Assembly: GCA_023432885.1 (NCBI GenBank)
Contig: JAEZEU010000163.1
Location: 1 to 15,812 of the forward strand
DNA length: 15,812 nucleotides
Source of the DNA: Pseudomonadota bacterium
GTDB taxonomy: Bacteria; Pseudomonadota; Alphaproteobacteria; Rhizobiales; Xanthobacteraceae
Direction: 5' to 3'
Shown here: in pieces, positions 7,107 through 13,061 of the stretch
Numbering within the stretch: the stretch's first letter is position 1
Layout of the letters: each line of letters opens with the position of its first letter
Made by a program: the position numbers and the translations under genes
Notes under the pieces: model-generated
The model's database searches: none
The model's input: only the letters and a program-made list of their open reading frames with translations
Told to the model about the DNA's origin: nothing

Positions 7107-7886
7107 ATGAGCATCTTCGACCTCACCGGCCGCACGGCCGTCATCACCGGCGGCAATGGCGGTATTGGGCTCGGCATCGCGCAGGCACTTGCGTCTAGTG
7201 GCTGCAACGTCTCGATCTGGGGCCGCAATGCCGACAAGAACAAGGCGGCGGCGGCGACCATGAAGGCAGGTCCTGGCAAGGTTCATACCCTCGTCTGCGA
7301 CGTCACGGATTCCGCTTCGGTCAAGCAAGCGATGGAGGCAACACTCGACACCTTCGGCCGGGTCGACGGCTGTTTTGCCAATGCCGGCATCGGCGGCGGC
7401 GGGCGGCGCGCCTTCATCGACCGCACCGAGGAAGAGTGGCGGCGGATGTTTGCCACCAACCTCGACGGCGTATTCCACGTCTTCCAGGCCGCGGCGCGGC
7501 ACATGACCGAGCGTGCGGAAGCCGGCGACAAGTTCGGGCGGCTGGTCGCGACATCAAGCCTTGCCTCGCTGTTCGGCACGGCGCGCAACGAGCACTACGC
7601 CGGCACGAAAGCGGCGCTGAACGCGCTGTGCCGGGCGCTGGCCGTCGAGCTTGCGCGATACGGCGTGACGGCGAATGCCATCCTTCCCGGCTGGATCAAG
7701 AGCGACATGACCGCCGGCATCATGGCTAACGAGAAGTTCGTCGCCAACGTGATGCCGCGCATCCCCATGCGCCGCTTCGGCGAGCCCTCCGATTTCGGCG
7801 GCATCGCCGTCTACATCATGAGCAAGGCCTCGTCCTATCACACCGCGGACTGCTTTGTGATCGACGGCGGGTATACGGCGTTCTGA
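7107..7886 (+). CDS. SDR family oxidoreductase (NAD(P)-dependent short-chain dehydrogenase)
   Basis: A 259-residue classical SDR. The cofactor motif TGGNGGIG is at 14-21, NAG follows in CFANAGIGG, the catalytic serine is in VATSSLASL (Ser150/151), and YAGTK gives Tyr164 and Lys168. The C-terminus ends in CFVIDGGYTAF, the usual SDR tail. It should interconvert a hydroxyl and a keto group; FabG-like 3-ketoacyl and hydroxyacyl-CoA enzymes share this architecture. AAGGAA lies a few bases before the ATG. The flavin reductase remnant starts seven bases after its stop, implying a former two-gene operon. In a levulinate-type pathway an SDR (LvaD) reduces the 4-keto acyl-CoA to the 4-hydroxy form; a general 3-hydroxyacyl-CoA dehydrogenase role is equally possible. 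Confidence 0.93.
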   Translation: MSIFDLTGRTAVITGGNGGIGLGIAQALASSGCNVSIWGRNADKNKAAAATMKAGPGKVHTLVCDVTDSASVKQAMEATLDTFGRVDGCFANAGIGGGGRRAFIDRTEEEWRRMFATNLDGVFHVFQAAARHMTERAEAGDKFGRLVATSSLASLFGTARNEHYAGTKAALNALCRALAVELARYGVTANAILPGWIKSDMTAGIMANEKFVANVMPRIPMRRFGEPSDFGGIAVYIMSKASSYHTADCFVIDGGYTAF

Positions 7887-7893
7887 GGCTCCC

Positions 7894-8512
7894 ATGGAGT
7901 ACGCGCCTTCGGACCTCAGCCAGCGCGAGCGCTACAAGGTGCTGACGTCGTTCGTCCTGCCGCGGCCGATCGCCTGGGTGACGACGGTGGGGCCGACGGG
8001 CGTGGTCAAACGCCGCGCCGTTCAGCTTCTTCAACGCGTTCTGCGAGAGCCCTCCGCTGTGCATGTTTGCGGCCAACAACCGGCCGGACGGGCGGACCAA
8101 GGATACGCTGGTCAACATCCAGCGCACGGGTGAGTTCGTGGTCAATATCGCCGACGAGCCGCTGGCGCGGGCGATGCACGAATCCTCCGGCGACTTCCCA
8201 CCCGAGGTCGGCGAGCCCTCCTATCTCGGCTTGAAGCTCGCGCCCTCCTCCAAGATATCCGTGCCGCGGCTCGCCGACACGCCGTGGGCGATGGAGTGCA
8301 AGATCTGGAAGATCATTGACGTGAATGGCGACCGCGTCCTCGTCATGGGCGAAGGGATCAATTTCTACATCCGCGACGAACTGTGAGACCGCGAGGCCAT
8401 GCGCGTGCACATGGACCTATATCACCCGATTGGCCGGATGTTCGCGGACCGCTATTGCCGGACGGATGCCCGGGTGATCTTTCCGCCGGCGCAGGGGCCG
8501 GCGGCGAAGTGA
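7894..8512 (+). pseudogene. Flavin reductase family protein, disrupted by a frameshift and a nonsense codon
   Basis: The first 38 or so codons (MEYAPSDLSQRERYKVLTSF, then LPRPIAWVTTVGPTG) match the start of FMN-binding flavin reductase-like (DIM6/NTAB) proteins. At 8008-8010 there is one A too many: removing it turns a nonsense run into VNAAPFSFFNAFCESPPLCM, the conserved family core, which continues into MFAANNRPDGRTKDTLVNIQ and on to INFYIRDEL. There a TGA (8384-8386) replaces what is normally a Trp codon; reading through it gives EAMRVHMDLYHPIGRMFADR and RYCRTDARVIFPP, ending at TGA 8510-8512. The restored protein would have about 205 residues, normal for the family. Two independent lesions point to a real pseudogene, though either could be a sequencing error. 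It starts seven bases after the SDR gene; GAGG at 7885-7888 would be its ribosome-binding site. Confidence 0.85.
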
Positions 8513-8517
8513 TTGTA

Positions 8518-8582
8518 GGATTGACTAGCCGCAGGCGTAATCCGCCAAGCCTGTTTGCCCGAGGCGCGGCGGCTAATCCGCC
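8518..8582. repeat. Repeat-like hairpin region in the convergent gap
   Basis: GGATT (8518-8522) pairs with AATCC (8539-8543), with GCC/GGC (8528-8536) inside. TAATCCGCC occurs twice (8538-8546 and 8574-8582). The motif GCCGCAGGCGTAATCCGCC resembles a GGATTAGCC-GGCGTAATCC repeat I recall from Bradyrhizobium. It sits between the flavin reductase remnant and the converging adaptor gene. It looks like a decayed dispersed element; a terminator role is possible but not shown. Confidence 0.4.
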
Positions 8583-8640
8583 CTGCGCGGCCGCCGGCCG
8601 GTGTGCGCGCAGGAAGGGCTAGGCTGTTCTCCGATTGCAC

Positions 8641-10659
8641 TCATCTTTCGCGCAAACTCTCCTGTTTGTAGCGGGCGAGCGGGGACAGCAGGTAACTAAT
8701 GATCCTACGCGAACCAGTCTTGATTTCGACGGTTACGGCCATGCCGGGCGAAAGATTGACGCGCTTGTTCTCGATCTCCATCTGGCTGCGGTCGATTGAT
8801 ATCCGTGCAGCGTAGACCAGCTCCTGTCCCTTCGGCTCACTGCTGGTTGCTTCCGCACCAGCCAACGCCTCGTTCCCTCTGTCCATGGGCTTGGTGCGGG
8901 TGATCGCGTCCTGGGAAATGCTGAGCACCTTGCCTTGCAGCAGGCCGTATCTGGTAAAATTGAACGTGTCGATTTTGATCGCCGCACCCTGGCCCAGTTC
9001 CACGAAGCCGATGTCGCGGTTCGAGACCATGGCTTCGATCTCAAGCCGGCTTTCTATTGGAACGATGAGCATAAGCATCTGCGCCGGCGTCACGACGCCG
9101 CCTATGGTGTGGATAGCAAGCTGCTGGACCGTACCATCGATCGGCGCCGTCAGCCTTTGCAGGCTGGTCCGCTGCTCGGCCTTGATGGCATCCTGAGTCA
9201 GTCCGGCGGCCTTCTCCTCCGCCTTGGCCAAGCTTTCGAACAGGCCCCGCTCGTACTCAGCCAAGACCTTCGTCCGAGTTTCCATCAGGACAGAGATAGC
9301 AGCAGCAGCTTCGCTGGATCGGCGTTGCATCACTGAAATTTCCTGCTGCTGTGCGACATACTCCTGGTATTCCGTCAGGTATGTGAGCTTGGATCCCAAT
9401 TCCTTCTGAAACAGCTGTTGGCGAATTTCGACGCGCTGTTGCAGCGGAGCGAGGACAGCCTTGATCTTTTCGACAGAGGCCTCAAACGTGGCTCTTTCAG
9501 CCTCCTTCTGCTTCACCTGCTGGTCGATGGCGGCCAGCTTGGCATTTTGCTCGGCAGCCTGGCTGGCGAGAAAACGGCGGTGCATCTCGATCTGCGCGGG
9601 GGTTGCGTCCGCAGGCGGCTTGAAGGCGTTTAGAGGATCTTCGTTTCTCGCCAATGCCGCCCTCGTTCGAGCGACGTCGAGCTGAGCTGAAAGCAAGTCG
9701 CCCTTCAAGCGGCTGAGCTCCGCCGCTGTGATCGTCGTATCAAGCTCGATCAGTACATCGCCGCTTTTGACGGCCTGTCCGTCGTGAGCCTTGATCGAGC
9801 GCACGACACCGGTTTCGAACGGCTGGATTGTCTTGGTGCGACCGCTCGGAATAAGCTTGCCCGGGGCGATCGCGACAATGTCGACGGTGCCCAGACATGC
9901 CCATGCGACTGCAAAAATGAAGACGGCAACGATGCTGAACGCGGTAGCGCGTCCAAGTGGCGAAGGCGGAGTCTCAACGATCTCGAGGGCAGCCGGCAGA
10001 AAGGCAATTTCGTCGTGCCGCGGGCGCCCTCCGCCGGGCCCGATACGTGCGACTGCCCGCCCGAATTTGCGGGAACGACCGGAAAGTATGATGATTCCAG
10101 CGCTCGCTATCGCTGCGCCCGACGGTGTTTCCTTCTCTGCGTCAGGCTGGATGCTATTCCGGCCAACATCAACGAGATTGCGAGAGATACCGTTCGCGCG
10201 TGTGAGTGAGGTCTTCCAAAGCTGTTGCAGGTGTCTGACTGCGGCCTCACGGGACTGCTCGACCTGGGTAGCCAGCGCTCCGCGCTTCTTCACGAAGACA
10301 AGCCGGCCGTCCCATACCGCCTCGAATTGGTCCCGTGTCATGAGGGTTGACCGCTCGGCATCGGGCGCGAGAACGATGGCGGTATCGCCCGCGACCCTTC
10401 CAAGCAACAAGAAGCTTCCCTTGCGAAGTACAGCGATGGCCGGCAGCGGGCCACTGGCCAGCCGAGTCCAAGGCAACCTCGAGCAGCGGGCCGCGAGACC
10501 GGCCGTCCTGGCGAGGCGAACCATCTCCTTGACGCCCACGGGAGAAACAACATTTCGGTGGAGCTGGTGAGATTCGACGCCAGCGCCGATAAGACGAAGC
10601 AATAAAATCAAAATGTATAAACCCGGATCCTCCATCGGCGCCTTAGCATTTGCCTCCAT
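8641..10659 (-). CDS. HlyD-family type I secretion adaptor with an N-terminal fused C39-like domain
   Basis: A 672-residue membrane-fusion protein, about 200 residues longer than usual HlyD (E. coli 478). Residues 11-126 form a C39 peptidase-like domain that aligns almost without gaps to the same domain of the exporter encoded upstream: DPGLYILILLLRLIGAGVE against DPSLIALVMMLRFHGLGVE, FLLLGRVAGD against FLLLGKVAED, QFEAVWDGRL against EFEAVWDGRV. The catalytic Cys position is Pro12 and the His position is Ser, so it cannot cleave. A linker (127-214) leads into the normal HlyD start (HDEIAFLPAALEIVETP), one membrane segment (about 238-258), split lipoyl halves (about 275-308 and 501-535), a long coiled coil between them, and a beta-barrel with ARISIDRSQMEIE and LSPGMAVTVEIKTG near the end. 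The linker has no ATG from which a normal HlyD could start. It begins 51 bases after the exporter stop. The fusion would hang in the cytosol. Confidence 0.93.
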   Translation of the reverse strand: MEANAKAPMEDPGLYILILLLRLIGAGVESHQLHRNVVSPVGVKEMVRLARTAGLAARCSRLPWTRLASGPLPAIAVLRKGSFLLLGRVAGDTAIVLAPDAERSTLMTRDQFEAVWDGRLVFVKKRGALATQVEQSREAAVRHLQQLWKTSLTRANGISRNLVDVGRNSIQPDAEKETPSGAAIASAGIIILSGRSRKFGRAVARIGPGGGRPRHDEIAFLPAALEIVETPPSPLGRATAFSIVAVFIFAVAWACLGTVDIVAIAPGKLIPSGRTKTIQPFETGVVRSIKAHDGQAVKSGDVLIELDTTITAAELSRLKGDLLSAQLDVARTRAALARNEDPLNAFKPPADATPAQIEMHRRFLASQAAEQNAKLAAIDQQVKQKEAERATFEASVEKIKAVLAPLQQRVEIRQQLFQKELGSKLTYLTEYQEYVAQQQEISVMQRRSSEAAAAISVLMETRTKVLAEYERGLFESLAKAEEKAAGLTQDAIKAEQRTSLQRLTAPIDGTVQQLAIHTIGGVVTPAQMLMLIVPIESRLEIEAMVSNRDIGFVELGQGAAIKIDTFNFTRYGLLQGKVLSISQDAITRTKPMDRGNEALAGAEATSSEPKGQELVYAARISIDRSQMEIENKRVNLSPGMAVTVEIKTGSRRIISYLLSPLARYKQESLRER

Positions 10660-10710
10660 TGCGGTTAGCCTTTATGCATCGGGTGTGACATGGTCCAAGC
10701 TTTGTAGCCG

Positions 10711-12855
10711 TTAGGAATAGTGTTCCTGCAAGCCTGCCTGTAGGCGGTGCAGCTTTGAGTATCGACCGCCAGCTCTTATCAGCTCCTGATGAGAGCCATC
10801 CTCGATCAGTCGACCGCGCTCGATCGTGATCACGCGATCTGCAAGCCGAAGCGCCGAGAGACGGTGCGCGATGATGATCACGGTCCGACCGCGCGCCATC
10901 TGCGCCATATTCTTTTGCACGATGCTCTCGCTTTCATAATCGAGAGCACTCGTCGCCTCGTCGAAGATGAGAATGCGGGGATCTGCGATGAGCGCGCGAG
11001 CAATAGCGATGCGTTGACGCTGTCCGCCTGACAGAGTCCCACCACGCTCGCCGACGATGGTGTCATAGCCCTCCGGTAGCTTGAGGATGAAATCGTGGGC
11101 TCCGGCGAGCTGGGCGGCGGCCATGACGTTTTCCGCCGAGATCGCTGGATCTACGAGAGCGATGTTCTCTCGGACCGAGCCATTGAACAGTGTGCTGTCC
11201 TGGAGAACGACCCCTATTTGACGGCGCAGGCGGGCCGGATCGACCTGGGCGATATCCACGCCGTCGATGAGCACGCGTCCGCTTTCGGGCAGGTAAAGGC
11301 GCTGGACAAGTTTTGCCAGAGTACTCTTGCCCGATCCGGAAGTGCCTACGACTCCGAGCACCTGGCCAGCTGGCACCTGCAAATTGATGTCGTGCAGGAT
11401 TTCGGGGCCGTCGATGCGATAGCGGAAGCTGACGTTCTCAAAGGTGATGTCGCCGCAGATCGCAGCGAGAGCCATTTTGCCCGGACTGTAGACCGGCTCA
11501 GGCGCGGTGTTGAGAATATCGCCAAGGCGCTCAACCGACAGCCGGGCCTGATGAAAATCCTGCCATGTTTGTGCCAGCCGCAGGACCGGAGTACTCACCC
11601 GACCGGCAAGCAAGTTAAAAGCGATGAGTTCGCCGACCGAGAGCTCGCCCCCGATGACGAGCTTTGCTCCGAAAAACAGGATCGCGGCGCTAGCCAACTT
11701 GCTTACGAACTGAACGCTTTCGCTCGCGACATTTCCCAAACTCGTGACCCGGAAGCTGGCAGCAACATAGCCAGCCAGTTGCTCCTCCCACCGCCGCTGC
11801 ATCTGCGGCTCGACCGCCATCGCCTTGAGCGTCTCGATTCCGGACACGCTCTCGACCAGGAAAGCCTGATTTTCAGCGCCGCGCTTGAACTTCTCGTCCA
11901 GGCGCCGCTGGAACAGCGGCGTCGCGACTGCGGATATCCCGATATAGAAAGGGAATGAGACGAGGACGATCCAGGTTAACAGCGGAGAATAGCAGAACAG
12001 CACTGCGATGAAGATACTCGTAAAGAACAGGTCGATCACCAAGGTGAGGCCGGAACTGGTCAAAAAGTTGCGGATGTTTTCCAGTTCGCGCACTCGGGCA
12101 ACCGAGTCACCGACCCGTCTTGCCTGGAAGTATCCGATCGGTAATCCGAGCAGATGCCGAAACAGCCGTGCGCCGAGTTCGACGTCGATACGATTGGTCG
12201 TATGGGAGAACAGGTAGGTACGAAGGATGCCCAGGATTGTTTCGAACAAGGCGATTGCAACCAGTCCGATCGCAAGTACTTCCAGGGTGCTCAAGCTGCG
12301 ATGCACGAGCACCTTGTCAACAACGACCTGGAAAAACAGCGGCGAGACCAACGCAAACAGCTGAAGGAAGAACGAGGCCAGCAGGACTTCGCCCAGCATC
12401 CGCTTGTATTTATGGATCGCTCCGAGAAACCAAGTAATATCAAATCGGGTCGACAGGTCAGTGAGGCTGGCCCGCTTCGTCATCATCAGGACCCGGCCGT
12501 CCCACACGGCTTCGAACTCGGCTTGCGCCATCTGGATCGGATGCGGCCGACCTGGCTCAAGCACGATGAGCTTGTCCTCGGCGACTTTGCCGAGCAGCAA
12601 AAAGCCTCCATTCTTCAGGGCAGCCAGCGCAGGCATCGGTGTATTGGCAAGCCGAGCCCATTTCGTTGCAGAGGCGCGGGCCTTCAACCCGAATGACTTC
12701 GCGCAGCGGAGAATTTCGGGCACCCCGATCGTGCCGCCGCCAAACTGGTGACGAATCTGTTCGGGCTCGACTCCCAAACCGTGAAACCGAAGCATCATCA
12801 CCAAGGCGATGAGACTGGGATCAGTTGGTGACAAGTTCGTACGCGGTGCGCACAC
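10711..12855 (-). CDS. HlyB-like type I secretion ABC transporter with a catalytically dead C39-like domain
   Basis: A 714-residue inner-membrane exporter, very similar in plan to HlyB (707 residues). Order: C39-like domain (about 7-129), six-helix membrane domain (about 140-440, with LVSPLFFQVVVDKVLVHRS and IDVELGARLFRHLLGLP), ATPase domain with Walker A GTSGSGKST (504-512), Q-loop in GVVLQDSTLF, signature LSGGQRQR (from 608), Walker B ILIFDE with Glu633, and His664 in IIIAHRLS. The C39 Cys is replaced by Pro13 and the His by Gly (LKNGGFLLL), so it binds rather than cleaves its cargo. GTG 12855 is chosen because it aligns with the HlyB N-terminus and follows a GGGGAAGG stretch, though the spacing is short; the frame is open to a TTG at 12918 that has no ribosome-binding site. 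The substrate gene lies upstream on the same strand and the adaptor gene downstream. Confidence 0.95.
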   Translation of the reverse strand: MCAPRTNLSPTDPSLIALVMMLRFHGLGVEPEQIRHQFGGGTIGVPEILRCAKSFGLKARASATKWARLANTPMPALAALKNGGFLLLGKVAEDKLIVLEPGRPHPIQMAQAEFEAVWDGRVLMMTKRASLTDLSTRFDITWFLGAIHKYKRMLGEVLLASFFLQLFALVSPLFFQVVVDKVLVHRSLSTLEVLAIGLVAIALFETILGILRTYLFSHTTNRIDVELGARLFRHLLGLPIGYFQARRVGDSVARVRELENIRNFLTSSGLTLVIDLFFTSIFIAVLFCYSPLLTWIVLVSFPFYIGISAVATPLFQRRLDEKFKRGAENQAFLVESVSGIETLKAMAVEPQMQRRWEEQLAGYVAASFRVTSLGNVASESVQFVSKLASAAILFFGAKLVIGGELSVGELIAFNLLAGRVSTPVLRLAQTWQDFHQARLSVERLGDILNTAPEPVYSPGKMALAAICGDITFENVSFRYRIDGPEILHDINLQVPAGQVLGVVGTSGSGKSTLAKLVQRLYLPESGRVLIDGVDIAQVDPARLRRQIGVVLQDSTLFNGSVRENIALVDPAISAENVMAAAQLAGAHDFILKLPEGYDTIVGERGGTLSGGQRQRIAIARALIADPRILIFDEATSALDYESESIVQKNMAQMARGRTVIIIAHRLSALRLADRVITIERGRLIEDGSHQELIRAGGRYSKLHRLQAGLQEHYS

Positions 12856-13000
12856 GCCCCTTCCCCGACCAAAAATGAATGTTGTTCGCCGAAATCCAAC
12901 CCAAGTTGAACTTGCCAAAGGGGGATTTTATTTGGAGACGACTTCCGAGGGTGTACCCGCAACCGTGCACAGCACACTTAGGATTAGCTTGGCGGTGTGT

Positions 13001-13032
13001 CTCCCGTCAGCAGAGCCGAACGATGACGGGAG
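13001..13032 (-). terminator. Possible attenuator/terminator hairpin between substrate and exporter genes
   Basis: CTCCCGTCA (13001-13009) and TGACGGGAG (13024-13032) form a perfect 9-bp stem with a 14-base loop, 29 bases past the substrate stop and well ahead of the exporter start. No T-run follows on the minus strand. Its position would suit partial termination or protection of the substrate mRNA 3' end, giving more cargo than transporter. Confidence 0.45.
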
Positions 13033-13061
13033 TCATGCTCGAAGGAAGCCTGCCGGTTCGA

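Noticed and set aside
6851..7279. N-terminal extension of the PaaG-like crotonase (143 extra codons)
   Set aside because: It crosses the 6988-7060 repeat and overlaps the divergent SDR start; the ATG at 6850 has a good ribosome-binding site and starts the normal fold.
8518..8640. CRISPR array or attachment site in the gap by the adaptor gene
   Set aside because: Only a 9-base direct repeat occurs twice, with no regular spacing, integrase or tRNA gene nearby.
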